The notes below the pieces were generated by a model. It ran no database searches. It was not told the DNA's origin and worked only from the letters and a program-made list of their open reading frames with translations. Below are positions 33,719-44,727 of a stretch of DNA of 47,194 nucleotides, one piece after another (within the stretch, counting starts at the first letter, position 1; every line of letters begins with the position of its first letter). The translations under genes were made by a program, and so were the position numbers. Source of the stretch: Phaeobacter sp. HF9A (GTDB lineage Bacteria; Pseudomonadota; Alphaproteobacteria; Rhodobacterales; Rhodobacteraceae). The stretch spans positions 1 through 47,194 of the forward strand of contig NZ_JAATOX010000019.1 in NCBI RefSeq assembly GCF_011806385.1, read 5' to 3'.

Positions 33719-34267
33719 TTACCCCGGAAACGGCCAAGGGCCGACCAGCCCGTGAATATAGCCGACGACGCCGACCAGCAGCACGGAAATCGCCAGGAAC
33801 ATCAGCCCCTTGGCCACGGTGCCCTTGGGCCCCGGCGTCCAGCTCGGCTCGGCCCGGTTGATCATCAGCACCTCGACCCCGGCCCAGATCAGCATCGAGC
33901 CAAACAACACGATCGCCGCCACATCCCCATTGACCAGCAAATGCGCCACCGCCCAGAGCGACAGGCCAAACAGCATCGGGTGGCGCATCCTGTAAAACAG
34001 CCGCCCCTTGCGCGGCCCCGGGCTGACAAAGAAAAACGCCAGCACCATCAAGGAGTTGTTCACATGCACCATGACCGCTGGCGGCGACCACACATGGATA
34101 TATTCCGCGCTGCGAAAGCCAAAGATCATCAGCACGACACTGACCAGCAGCACCAGCGCCACCAGCCCCTTGCCCTTGTCGCCAAGCGCCGCGCGCTGCG
34201 CCGGCATCAGCCGTTTGAACAGATGTGCCGCCCACCAAAGGGCAATGCCAAGTATCAGTAGTGCCAT
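33719..34267 (-). CDS. NnrU family membrane protein
   Basis: 182-residue inner-membrane protein with about five hydrophobic segments. MRHPMLFGLSLWAVAHLLVNGD (near residue 90) is the NnrU/isoprenylcysteine methyltransferase-like motif. NnrU was named for its place near nitrite/nitric oxide reductase genes, but its activity is not known and there are no denitrification genes here. It lies 39 bp after mcl2, with GGAG seven bases before its start. Confidence 0.85.
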   Translation of the reverse strand: MALLILGIALWWAAHLFKRLMPAQRAALGDKGKGLVALVLLVSVVLMIFGFRSAEYIHVWSPPAVMVHVNNSLMVLAFFFVSPGPRKGRLFYRMRHPMLFGLSLWAVAHLLVNGDVAAIVLFGSMLIWAGVEVLMINRAEPSWTPGPKGTVAKGLMFLAISVLLVGVVGYIHGLVGPWPFPG

Positions 34268-34306
34268 GTCTTTTCTCCATGCTCAGACTGGTGCCTGCGA
34301 CAAGGC

Positions 34307-35161
34307 TTAGCCGGTGAGCTGGGCAATTGCATCCGCTTTTGCGAGGATTTCACGTGCGGTCGCCACATGCAGGTTTTCGACGATCTTGCCATCCACCACC
34401 GCGACCCCCTGCCCCTCGGCCTCGGCGGCCTCAAAGGCGGCGATCTGGCGGCCGGCCAGGTCGATTTCCTCGGGCGAGGGCGCAAAGGCCGCATTGGCGA
34501 TGTCGATCTGCGCCGGGTGGATCAGGGTCTTGCCGTCAAACCCCATTTCGCGGCCCTGCGTGCATTCCGCCAGCAGCCCGTCCTCATCCTTAAAGGCGTT
34601 ATAAACCCCATCGACGATCACCTTCCCCTCGGCCCTGGCCGCCAGCACGCAGAGGCCCAGACCGCTCATCAGGGGCAGCCGGTCCGGGCGGAACCGGGTC
34701 TGCATCTCCTTGGCGAGATCATTGGTGCCCATCACCATCCCCTGTAGCCTGGGGTGCGCGGCAATCGCGGCGGCATTCAGCATGCCACGCGGGGTCTCCA
34801 TCATCGCCCAGAGCGCCAGATCGCCGGTGATCGCTGCCAGCGCGTCCAGGTCTTCGGGCGAAGACACCTTGGGCAGCAACACGGCGTCACATCCCATGTT
34901 CGCCGCAGCCTCCGCGTCCGCGCGCCCCCAGGCCGTGTCGAGCCCGTTGATGCGCACAATCTTCAACCTTGCGCCATAGCCCCCCGCCGAGAGCGCCTCG
35001 GCCAGGGTGTCCCTTGCGCTGGCCTTCTCCCCGGCGGTGACCGCGTCTTCGAGATCAAAGATGATCGCATCCACGGCAAGGCCCCGCGCCTTCTCCAGCG
35101 CCCGGGGCCGGGATCCCGGAATATAAAGCACCGAGCGGTAAGGGCGGGAGCGCGGGTCCAT
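34307..35161 (-). CDS. mcl2: (3S)-malyl-CoA thioesterase (CitE/HpcH-like)
   Basis: 284-residue HpcH/HpaI-type TIM barrel. The sequence RSVLYIPGSRPRALEKARGL, AIIFDLEDAV (Mg-binding acids), METPRGMLNAAAIAAHPRL, MVMGTNDLAKEM and FDGKTLIHPAQIDIANAAF follows the Rhodobacter Mcl2 thioesterase, which hydrolyses (3S)-malyl-CoA to malate. It is shorter than the lyase Mcl1 (about 318 residues). It could still have some malyl-CoA/beta-methylmalyl-CoA lyase activity. GGAGG stands seven bases before the ATG. First gene of the run ending in mch. Confidence 0.88.
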   Translation of the reverse strand: MDPRSRPYRSVLYIPGSRPRALEKARGLAVDAIIFDLEDAVTAGEKASARDTLAEALSAGGYGARLKIVRINGLDTAWGRADAEAAANMGCDAVLLPKVSSPEDLDALAAITGDLALWAMMETPRGMLNAAAIAAHPRLQGMVMGTNDLAKEMQTRFRPDRLPLMSGLGLCVLAARAEGKVIVDGVYNAFKDEDGLLAECTQGREMGFDGKTLIHPAQIDIANAAFAPSPEEIDLAGRQIAAFEAAEAEGQGVAVVDGKIVENLHVATAREILAKADAIAQLTG

Positions 35162-35509
35162 GAGAGATCCTCCAGATCTATGCGTGAGACATAAAATTAC
35201 CCAAACGGCTACATTCGACGCCTGATCATTTCAAGTCAAAATGTGCTGCGATGCAGAAATTACCTGAGTCTCCCCCAGTCAGATCCTGTGTAAAGGTTTG
35301 AAAAAACAGGTGAACGCCGCATTAACCAGATATCAGCACCTCTGTGTCAGTCTCACTCTTACCGACGCTCCCCTGCGACAGATGTCTCTTTGCCAGCGCC
35401 GGGCGGGGTCTGACCCCGCGATCATGATGAACTGCCACAAAACCGGCCCGCTCAGGTTCGGGATGCGCCCTCTGCATCCCTTCGCGGAGGTCGTTTCGAA
35501 AGGGGTAAG
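35162..35509. other. Divergent region between mcl2 and a small secreted protein
   Basis: 348 bp with no visible gene. It contains the mcl2 palindrome (35244-35258) and, next to it, a minus-strand TTGACT that could be the mcl2 -35. GGGATGC-GCCCTCT-GCATCCC (35460-35480) is a perfect 7-bp hairpin in the leader of the plus-strand gene. Confidence 0.45.
35244..35258 (-). promoter_or_regulatory. ccr-like palindrome upstream of mcl2
   Basis: TGCTGCG-A-TGCAGAA is an imperfect inverted repeat centred 90 bp before the mcl2 ATG. Read on the minus strand, TTCTGCATCGCAGCAC matches the ccr site TTCTGCGTCGCAGAAT at 13 of 16 positions. It lies upstream of the candidate -35, a position suited to activation. 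Confidence 0.45.
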
Positions 35510-35839
35510 ATGATGATGAAGACACTGTTGAAAAGCGTTGCGGGCCTTGCCCTTGCTCTGGCTGTGGTCGCCACAACGGCGACAACCGCCGACGCACAAC
35601 GCCAGAACTGCGCGCCGCGCGAGCTGGTGGTGAAACGCCTGGCCGAGAAATATGGCGAAAGCCGCCAGAGCATTGGCATGGGCCAGCAAGGAATGGTGAT
35701 GGAGACCTTTGCCTCCAACGAATCCGGCTCCTGGACGATCACGGTCACCACACCAAACGGCATGACCTGCCTTGTCGCCTCCGGTCAATCCTACGAGGTG
35801 CTGGCCGAGGCGCTGCCGGTGGTGGATACCGACGCCTGA
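35510..35839 (+). CDS. Small secreted protein of unknown function
   Basis: 109 residues. A clear signal peptide (about residues 1-29, cleavage after ADA, before QRQNC) is followed by an 80-residue mature domain with two cysteines (in QNCAPRE and MTCLVAS) that may form a disulfide. Three successive ATG codons follow AGGGG; any could be the start. The composition (LVVKRLAEKYGESRQSIGM) suggests a real periplasmic domain. I do not recognise the family. It stands alone between mcl2 and mdh. Confidence 0.7.
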   Translation: MMMKTLLKSVAGLALALAVVATTATTADAQRQNCAPRELVVKRLAEKYGESRQSIGMGQQGMVMETFASNESGSWTITVTTPNGMTCLVASGQSYEVLAEALPVVDTDA

Positions 35840-37135
<1,296 letters not shown>

Positions 37136-37155
37136 GCGCCAGACAGTCCAAACGG

Positions 37156-37184
37156 AAAGGCCGCCCAACCTCGGGCGGCCTTTT
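37156..37184. terminator. Terminator behind mdh (bidirectional)
   Basis: AAAGGCCGCCC (37156-37166) pairs with GGGCGGCCTTT (37173-37183) over a 6-base loop and is followed by T. With A-rich sequence on the left and T on the right it can also serve the opposing glycosyltransferase gene. Confidence 0.88.
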
Positions 37185-37206
37185 CTGTTGCTGGATGCCA
37201 ATCTGC

Positions 37207-38304
37207 CTATTCTGCGAGGATGGCCTCTGGCTCGGGTTCAAAAAACTGCCGGTAGCGCCGCTGCCAACGGGCCCGGAACCGATCCGCATTGGGCAGATCC
37301 AGCGCCAGGGCCTGATCGAAACTCCGCACCGAAAGATCCACCTCGATCCCATATCCCCGCATCGCAGCCCCCGGATTGATCCGGGGTGTTGCCAGCAGCC
37401 CCAGCAGATCCAGCCGCTCCAGATCCACCACGGGCAGTGATTTCAACTGCTGGTGCAGGGCAACCAATGCGACCATATCGCGACCGCTCTCCTGCACTTG
37501 CCGGATCTGAGCCAGCCGCGCCTGCGACAGCTGCGCATGGGCGCCCTTGGCCTCTGGCTGATCCGACCAGCCCCGTGTCAGCTTGGCGATAAAATGCAAA
37601 CCGGTGAGCCCATCGAAGTGCAGGATCCGGGCGCGGGTGGCCGGCCATGAGATCAACCGCGGTTGTTCCTTTGGGTCTTTCGCCCGGGGCGAATGGATCC
37701 CCTGCCACAGGGATCGCCCGGTGCGGACGACGGATTTCCCCTGCGAATGCCCGGTCAGCCCGTTGTGCAAATAGGGCTGCACATCAGCAGACAGGACCTG
37801 CGACTGGTTCGGCCAGCCACGTGCAAGCGGCGCCCGCATATACCCATCAAACAACTGAAGCTGCGGGCGATCCCTGTCAAACACCCGCTCCAGATTGGGC
37901 AGGGCCAGGAAATCCACCTGGTCCGGCAGCGCCCCCAGGAGAGCAGACAGCGGCAGATCCACCTCCAGGAATTCATCGGCATCCAGATGTAGCAGCCAGT
38001 CCACCTCGGCCCGTGCATAGGCGCGGATCGCATTGCGGATTTGCCGCTTTTCGGTGGCGGGCGGCCGGGGGCCGCCGATGTCCTCCTGCCAATAGGCGTC
38101 ATCGCAGAGCGTAACCCGACAGCCCGGCAGCCGCTGAAGCGCCGCCTCTACCTGCGGGTCGGGGCGATCCAAAAACAGCTCCACATAGCTGGCCCCCAGC
38201 GCGAGGTGATGGCTGACGAAGGCAAGGAGCAGAACGGTGGGTTCGTGGCAGGTGCAAACCACACCCCAGCTGACATCTTGCTGTCCGCCATCAATAAAAT
38301 ACAT
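37207..38304 (-). CDS. Glycosyltransferase family 2-like protein
   Basis: 365-residue protein of the Glyco_tranf_2_4 type. The N-terminal GT-A-like fold opens with WGVVCTCHEPTVLLLAFVSHHL. The metal/nucleotide-sugar site is LLHLDADEFLEV (D108-A-D110). The C-terminal 150 residues are not recognised. No signal peptide is present. Similar proteins occur in surface polysaccharide loci, but there is none here, so its acceptor is unknown. It is a single gene convergent with mdh and divergent from the suc operon. Confidence 0.8.
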   Translation of the reverse strand: MYFIDGGQQDVSWGVVCTCHEPTVLLLAFVSHHLALGASYVELFLDRPDPQVEAALQRLPGCRVTLCDDAYWQEDIGGPRPPATEKRQIRNAIRAYARAEVDWLLHLDADEFLEVDLPLSALLGALPDQVDFLALPNLERVFDRDRPQLQLFDGYMRAPLARGWPNQSQVLSADVQPYLHNGLTGHSQGKSVVRTGRSLWQGIHSPRAKDPKEQPRLISWPATRARILHFDGLTGLHFIAKLTRGWSDQPEAKGAHAQLSQARLAQIRQVQESGRDMVALVALHQQLKSLPVVDLERLDLLGLLATPRINPGAAMRGYGIEVDLSVRSFDQALALDLPNADRFRARWQRRYRQFFEPEPEAILAE

Positions 38305-38652
38305 ACCTATGCGTCCTTGGTCATATTGCGGGCGCGAGGGACTTTATATTCACCCCAAGCGAGATCAACCCAAAAACGAGCAACGCGAGCGGAGCACACC
38401 CCTATGGTGTTCGCCGCACCCTGTCATCGGGACGTTTCGACAGGCGGTGCCAATGCGTGGAGGTCACACGAATCACTTGCTGGCATGGCTCCTGGCACCG
38501 CTTTCATTTAGTGATCACACCCCGTGACGCTGTGATCACAAATTCGCAAAAACTCCGCCATTTGGCGCAAGAAGGGCAGAAAACCCTTTAACCTCTTGTT
38601 TGAACACGGCGTACTAAGAAGGGAAAATTGCAGCCAGACGGGACAGTTTCTC
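38305..38652. other. Divergent region between glycosyltransferase and sucC
   Basis: 348 bp without a gene. It holds the paired GTGATCAC operator (38511-38540) and an AT-rich stretch (38590-38640) that probably contains the suc promoter. I cannot place -35 and -10 elements with confidence. Confidence 0.45.
38511..38540 (+). promoter_or_regulatory. Paired GTGATCAC operator upstream of the suc operon
   Basis: GTGATCACAC (38511-38520) and TGTGATCACA (38531-38540) have cores at 38511-38518 and 38532-38539, centres 21 bp apart. The proximal core ends 113 bp before the sucC ATG. This copies the geometry seen before sdhC. Confidence 0.75.
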
Positions 38653-39846
<1,194 letters not shown>

Positions 39847-39851
39847 GCAGG

Positions 39852-40187
39852 ATGCGAAATGGTTCAGCCTATGCGCTCGTTGTGGCAGCATCGCTGATGG
39901 CAGCATGCGCCCCATCGGCGGTCAGTGTCCGCAACGGGCCACAGGCGGAAAACCCGTTGACAGGGGTAGTGGACTATCCCTCCAACGCCGCCACTGACGT
40001 GGCATATTACGGATCAACGTTCGCCGCTCCAGCACAGCCCAATGACACTATCCCGGCGCAACACGTCAATAGTGCCCAGCTGTACCAGCAGGGTGCCCAG
40101 CCCGCCAATGGGAACGAGTATAACCGGAATGCTGACATCTATAGGGGCGCTTTTGCCGGAGCCCTTTCTGTGTCCGCCGCGCATTGA
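39852..40187 (+). CDS. Small lipoprotein encoded between sucC and sucD
   Basis: 111 residues. The N-terminal signal ends in a lipobox LMAAC (C19), so it should be a lipid-anchored envelope protein of about 93 mature residues. The mature part is polar and rich in Asn, Gln and Ala (e.g. HVNSAQLYQQGAQPANGNEY), without a recognised domain. It starts 5 bp after sucC and ends 56 bp before sucD, so it sits inside the succinyl-CoA synthetase pair. Ribosome-binding sequence is weak; translation may depend on sucC. Function unknown. Confidence 0.7.
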   Translation: MRNGSAYALVVAASLMAACAPSAVSVRNGPQAENPLTGVVDYPSNAATDVAYYGSTFAAPAQPNDTIPAQHVNSAQLYQQGAQPANGNEYNRNADIYRGAFAGALSVSAAH

Positions 40188-40188
40188 C

Positions 40189-40210
40189 GCGCGCCTGATC
40201 TCAGGCGCGC
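40189..40210 (+). other. Intercistronic hairpin between the lipoprotein gene and sucD
   Basis: GCGCGCCTGA (40189-40198) and TCAGGCGCGC (40201-40210) form a perfect 10-bp inverted repeat beginning right after the lipoprotein stop. No T-run follows, so it looks like an RNA-stability or processing element rather than a terminator. Confidence 0.5.
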
Positions 40211-40243
40211 CACCCATTCGAGAAAAACAGGAGACTCCTAAAA

Positions 40244-41131
40244 ATGGCAGTCCTCATCGACGAAAACACCAAAGTCATCTGTCAGGGCCTGACCGGCTCG
40301 CAGGGCACTTTCCACTCTGAACAGGCCATCGCCTATGGCACCAAGATGGTCGGCGGCGTCACACCCGGCAAGGGCGGTCAGACGCATCTTGACCTGCCGG
40401 TGTTCAACTCCGTGCATGAAGCCAAGCACGTGACCGAGGCAAATGCCTCCGTGATCTATGTGCCGCCGCCCTTCGCCGCGGATTCCATCCTTGAGGCGAT
40501 CGACGCCGAGATGGAGCTGATCGTCTGCATCACCGAGGGTATCCCGGTTCTGGACATGATGAAGGTCCAGCGCGCGCTGGAAGGGTCCGCCTCGCGTCTC
40601 ATCGGCCCCAACTGCCCCGGCGTGATCACCCCCGACGCCTGCAAGATCGGCATTATGCCCGGTCACATTCACAAGCGCGGGAGCGTGGGTGTTGTGAGCC
40701 GTTCCGGCACCCTAACTTATGAAGCTGTGAAACAGACGTCAGATATCGGCCTTGGCCAATCCACCGCAGTCGGCATCGGCGGCGACCCGATCAAGGGCAC
40801 CGAGCATATCGACATTCTGGACATGTTCCTCGATGACCCGGAGACCCAGTCCATCATCATGATCGGTGAGATCGGTGGCTCTGCCGAGGAAGAGGCCGCA
40901 GAATTCATCGCCGAGCAGAAGAAAAAAGGCCGCTGGAAGCCGATCGCCGGTTTCATCGCAGGCCGCACCGCCCCTCCGGGCCGTCGCATGGGCCACGCGG
41001 GCGCGATTGTCGCCGGTGGCAAAGGTGGCGCCGAGGACAAGATCGAAGCCATGCGCTCTGCCGGGATCATCGTGGCAGACAGCCCCGCGACCCTGGGCGA
41101 AGCGGTTCAGGAAGCGATCGCCAAGGGCTGA
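40244..41131 (+). CDS. sucD: Succinyl-CoA synthetase alpha subunit
   Basis: 295-residue subunit carrying the phosphorylated histidine. The CoA-binding region starts [30 protein letters not shown] lies at about 118-130, and the catalytic H251 is in [21 protein letters not shown] ribosome-binding site precedes the ATG. It is separated from sucC by a lipoprotein gene and a hairpin, although the two subunits are needed in equal amounts. Confidence 0.97.
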   Translation: MAVLIDENTKVICQGLTGSQGTFHSEQAIAYGTKMVGGVTPGKGGQTHLDLPVFNSVHEAKHVTEANASVIYVPPPFAADSILEAIDAEMELIVCITEGIPVLDMMKVQRALEGSASRLIGPNCPGVITPDACKIGIMPGHIHKRGSVGVVSRSGTLTYEAVKQTSDIGLGQSTAVGIGGDPIKGTEHIDILDMFLDDPETQSIIMIGEIGGSAEEEAAEFIAEQKKKGRWKPIAGFIAGRTAPPGRRMGHAGAIVAGGKGGAEDKIEAMRSAGIIVADSPATLGEAVQEAIAKG

Positions 41132-41156
41132 AGTCTGCTGAACGCCTACACAAGAC

Positions 41157-41185
41157 GGGCAGCGCTTCTTAAAGAAGCGCTGCCC
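41157..41185 (+). terminator. Hairpin after sucD (partial terminator candidate)
   Basis: GGGCAGCGCTTC (41157-41168) pairs with GAAGCGCTGCCC (41174-41185) across TTAAA. The stem is perfect but is followed only by CTTCT, so termination is probably partial. It may adjust expression of sucAB relative to sucCD. Confidence 0.6.
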
Positions 41186-41220
41186 CTTCTGGAAAGATCA
41201 CACCGGGAAACGCAGCGAAA

Positions 41221-41765
41221 ATGACTTTTTTTCAGAACGCAAAAACCTGTTTCAAGAAGTCGTTTCATTTCAAAGGGCGCGCGACCAAATCTGAGTTTTG
41301 GAAATTCTTCTGGTTCGTGGTTCTGGGCCTCATACTCTGCGTTATCGTGAATTCGATATTATTCGGCCCGTCTACCACCTACACCTTTCAGGCAGATGCA
41401 AATGGTCAGCTTATAATTCTGGGATCTTTGGAACGATATTTGTATTGGTCTGTGCGCTTCCCATGATCAGCGTCGGTTGGCGCCGCATGCATGACGTAGG
41501 CAAACCCGGTTATTTTCCTTATCTCACCATTTTTGCCTGGATCTTAATCGTGGCTGGCGTGCTGATCGCCTACAACGGTTTCGGCGCGACAATCGAGGAC
41601 ATTCGCGACACCGGCCAAGCAAAGGTCCAGATAAATCCAGCACTCGGTCTTGCGATCTTAGTTGCTTTCATTCTCGTCCTGATTACGAACATCCGCTGGC
41701 TCGTGTCACCTTCACTATCCGGCGCCAACAAATACGGTCCCAACCCGAATGAGGTTCCACTATGA
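41221..41765 (+). pseudogene. DUF805 membrane protein, frameshifted
   Basis: The first part (41221 on) reads a DUF805 N-terminus: FFQNAKTCFKKSFHFKGR, then ATKSEFWKFFWFVV, and stops at 41466. The rest of the family (IFGTIFVLVCALP, VGWRRMHDVGKPGYFP, GANKYGPNP) is in the frame one base back and runs to 41765. Adding one G to the GGG at 41421-41423 joins LIILG to IFGTIF exactly, so a single-base deletion or sequencing error is likely. The intact frame would end in ATGA overlap with sucA. Base composition is AT-richer than its neighbours. DUF805 proteins are small inner-membrane proteins of unknown function. Confidence 0.8.
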
Positions 41766-44713
41766 CCGACCAAAGCCCCAACGACATCTTCCATGCCTCC
41801 TCCTTTATGCAGGGGCATAATGCCGAATATCTGGAGCAGCTTTACGCGCGATACGCCAGCGACCCGAATGCGGTTGATGCCGCCTGGGCAGAGTTCTTTC
41901 GCCAGATGGGCGACGCGGAGCTCGACGTAAAGAAAGAGGCGCAGGGCCCGAGCTGGGCGCGCAGCGACTGGCCGCCGGCCCCCAGTGATGACCTGACCGC
42001 CGCGCTGACCGGCGAATGGCCCGCCCCGGTGGAGACCAAGGCCGCCGGCAAGAAGATCGCGGCAAAGGCCAAGGAAAAGGGCGTTGAGATCTCGGACGAG
42101 CAAGTGCAGCGCGCGGTGCTTGATTCCGTGCGCGCCCTGATGCTGATCCGGGCCTATCGGATCCGGGGGCATCTGGCCGCCGATCTGGACCCGCTTGGCA
42201 TGCGCGCCGCAACCGCGCATCCGGAGCTGGACCCGAAGACCTATGGCTTTGGCGATGCGGATATGGATCGGCCGATCTTTATCGACAATGTGCTGGGGCT
42301 TCAGGTGGCCTCCATGCGGCAGATCGTGGAGATCGTGAAACGCACCTATTGCGGCACCTTTGCGCTGCAATACATGCATATTTCCGACCCCGAGCAGAGC
42401 GCCTGGCTGAAAGAGCGGATCGAAGGCTACGACAAGGAAATCACCTTTACCCGCGAGGGGCGCAAGGCGATCCTGAACAAGATGGTCGAGGCCGAGGGCT
42501 TCGAGAAATTCCTGCATGTGAAATACATGGGCACCAAGCGTTTTGGTCTGGATGGCGGCGAGAGCCTCATTCCCGCGATGGAGCAGATCATCAAGCGCGG
42601 CGGCAATCTCGGCGTCAAGGAGATCGTCATCGGCATGCCGCACCGGGGCCGCCTGTCGGTTCTGGCCAATGTGATGCAGAAGCCCTATCGCGCGATCTTC
42701 AACGAATTCCAGGGCGGCAGCTTCAAGCCCGACGATGTCGATGGCTCGGGCGATGTGAAATATCACCTTGGCGCCTCCTCGGACCGCGAATTTGACGGCA
42801 ACAAGGTGCACCTCAGCCTGACCGCCAACCCCTCGCATCTGGAAGCGGTGAACCCGGTTGTGCTGGGCAAGGTGCGCGCCAAGCAGGACCAGCTGGCCGA
42901 CACCGACCGCACCGCCGTGATGCCGATCCTGCTGCACGGCGATGCCGCCTTTGCCGGTCAGGGCGTGGTTGCGGAATGTTTCGCGCTCTCGGGTCTGCGC
43001 GGTCACCGCGCCGGTGGCACCATGCATATCGTTGTGAACAACCAGATCGGCTTCACCACCGCGCCGCATTTCTCGCGCTCCTCGCCCTATCCCACCGACA
43101 ACGCGCTGGTGGTCGAGGCTCCGATCTTCCACGTCAACGGCGACGACCCCGAAGCGGTGGTACATGCCGCCAAGGTCGCAACCGAGTTCCGTCAGAAGTT
43201 CCACAAGGATGTGGTCATCGACATCTTCTGCTATCGCCGGTTTGGTCACAACGAAGGCGACGAGCCGATGTTCACCAACCCGTTGATGTACAAGAAGATC
43301 AAGGGCCACAAGACCACGCTCAGCCTCTATACCGAACGTCTGGTCAAGGATGGTCTGATCCCCGAGGGCGAGATCGAGGACATGAAGGCCGCATTCCAGG
43401 CGCATCTCAATGAGGAATTCGAGGCCGGGAAAGTCTATAAACCCAACAAGGCCGACTGGCTGGACGGGCGCTGGTCGCATCTGGATCGCAAGGACGAGGA
43501 TTACCAGCGCGGCGAAACCGCCATCAAACCGGAAACGCTGGAAGAAATCGGTCGCGGGCTGACCAGCCTGCCCGAGGGCTATCCGGTGCATAAGACCGTC
43601 GGGCGTTTCCTTGCGGCGCGCAAGGCGATGTTTGACAGCGGCGAGGGTTTTGACTGGGCCACCGGCGAGGCGATGGCCTTTGGCTCGCTGCTCACCGAGG
43701 GGTACCCGGTGCGGCTGGCCGGTCAGGACAGCACCCGCGGCACCTTCAGCCAACGCCATTCCGGCATTGTGAGCCAGGAAACCGAAGACCGCTACTACCC
43801 GCTCAACAATATCCGCTCGGGACAGGCGCAATATGAGGTCATCGACTCGGCGCTGTCGGAATATGCGGTGCTGGGCTTTGAATATGGCTACTCGCTGGCG
43901 GAACCCAACGCGCTGACCCTCTGGGAAGCGCAGTTCGGCGATTTTGCCAATGGCGCGCAGATCATGTTCGACCAGTTCATCTCCTCCGGCGAGAGCAAAT
44001 GGCTGCGGATGTCCGGTCTAGTCTGCCTCTTGCCGCATGGGTTTGAGGGCCAGGGCCCGGAGCACTCCTCGGCACGGCTGGAGCGGTTCTTGCAGATGTG
44101 TGGTCAGGACAACTGGAACGTGGCCAATTGCACCACGCCGGCGAACTATTTCCACATCCTGCGCCGTCAGCTGCACCGCACCTTCCGCAAACCGCTGATC
44201 ATGATGACGCCGAAATCGCTGCTGCGCCACAAGCTGGCGGTGAGCAAGGCGGAGGAATTCACCAGCGGGTCGAGCTTCCACCGGGTGCTCTGGGATGATG
44301 CCCAACATGGCAATTCCGACACCCAGCTGGTCAGCGATGACAAGATCAAGCGCGTCGTCATGTGTTCCGGCAAGGTCTATTACGACCTCCTGGAGGAACG
44401 CGACGCCCGCGGCATTGATGATGTCTACCTGATGCGGATCGAGCAGTTCTACCCCTTCCCGGCGATCTCCTTGGTCAAGGAGCTGGAACGCTTCAAGGAC
44501 GCGGATATGGTCTGGTGTCAGGAAGAGCCCAAGAACCAGGGGGCCTGGAGCTTTATCGAGCCGAATATCGAATGGGTCCTCACCCGGATCAACGCCAAAC
44601 ACACCCGCCCGACCTATGTTGGTCGCGCCACCTCGGCTTCGCCCGCCACGGGTCTGGCCAGCCAACACAAAGCCCAACAAGCTGCGCTCGTTGACGAAGC
44701 GCTGAGCATCTGA
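41762..44713 (+). CDS. sucA: 2-oxoglutarate dehydrogenase E1 component
   Basis: 983-residue thiamine-diphosphate enzyme, the decarboxylating E1 of the 2-oxoglutarate dehydrogenase complex. The N-terminal segment ([19 protein letters not shown]) resembles the E2-binding region. [14 protein letters not shown] is typical of SucA. The ThDP-binding motif [14 protein letters not shown] starts near residue 396, and the C-terminal domain includes [19 protein letters not shown] and [11 protein letters not shown]. The ATG overlaps the DUF805 stop (ATGA), suggesting coupling to the upstream gene when that is intact. Confidence 0.98.
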   Translation: MTDQSPNDIFHASSFMQGHNAEYLEQLYARYASDPNAVDAAWAEFFRQMGDAELDVKKEAQGPSWARSDWPPAPSDDLTAALTGEWPAPVETKAAGKKIAAKAKEKGVEISDEQVQRAVLDSVRALMLIRAYRIRGHLAADLDPLGMRAATAHPELDPKTYGFGDADMDRPIFIDNVLGLQVASMRQIVEIVKRTYCGTFALQYMHISDPEQSAWLKERIEGYDKEITFTREGRKAILNKMVEAEGFEKFLHVKYMGTKRFGLDGGESLIPAMEQIIKRGGNLGVKEIVIGMPHRGRLSVLANVMQKPYRAIFNEFQGGSFKPDDVDGSGDVKYHLGASSDREFDGNKVHLSLTANPSHLEAVNPVVLGKVRAKQDQLADTDRTAVMPILLHGDAAFAGQGVVAECFALSGLRGHRAGGTMHIVVNNQIGFTTAPHFSRSSPYPTDNALVVEAPIFHVNGDDPEAVVHAAKVATEFRQKFHKDVVIDIFCYRRFGHNEGDEPMFTNPLMYKKIKGHKTTLSLYTERLVKDGLIPEGEIEDMKAAFQAHLNEEFEAGKVYKPNKADWLDGRWSHLDRKDEDYQRGETAIKPETLEEIGRGLTSLPEGYPVHKTVGRFLAARKAMFDSGEGFDWATGEAMAFGSLLTEGYPVRLAGQDSTRGTFSQRHSGIVSQETEDRYYPLNNIRSGQAQYEVIDSALSEYAVLGFEYGYSLAEPNALTLWEAQFGDFANGAQIMFDQFISSGESKWLRMSGLVCLLPHGFEGQGPEHSSARLERFLQMCGQDNWNVANCTTPANYFHILRRQLHRTFRKPLIMMTPKSLLRHKLAVSKAEEFTSGSSFHRVLWDDAQHGNSDTQLVSDDKIKRVVMCSGKVYYDLLEERDARGIDDVYLMRIEQFYPFPAISLVKELERFKDADMVWCQEEPKNQGAWSFIEPNIEWVLTRINAKHTRPTYVGRATSASPATGLASQHKAQQAALVDEALSI

Positions 44714-44727
44714 GGAAGATTGAGATC

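Noticed and set aside
40621-40630. GTGATCACC resembling the TCA operator, inside sucD
   Set aside because: Single imperfect copy in a coding sequence (also one near 9587 in permease 1); codons for Val-Ile-Thr explain it.
41570-43831. 753-codon open frame on the minus strand
   Set aside because: Antisense shadow of sucA with no recognisable domain; sucA is unambiguous.
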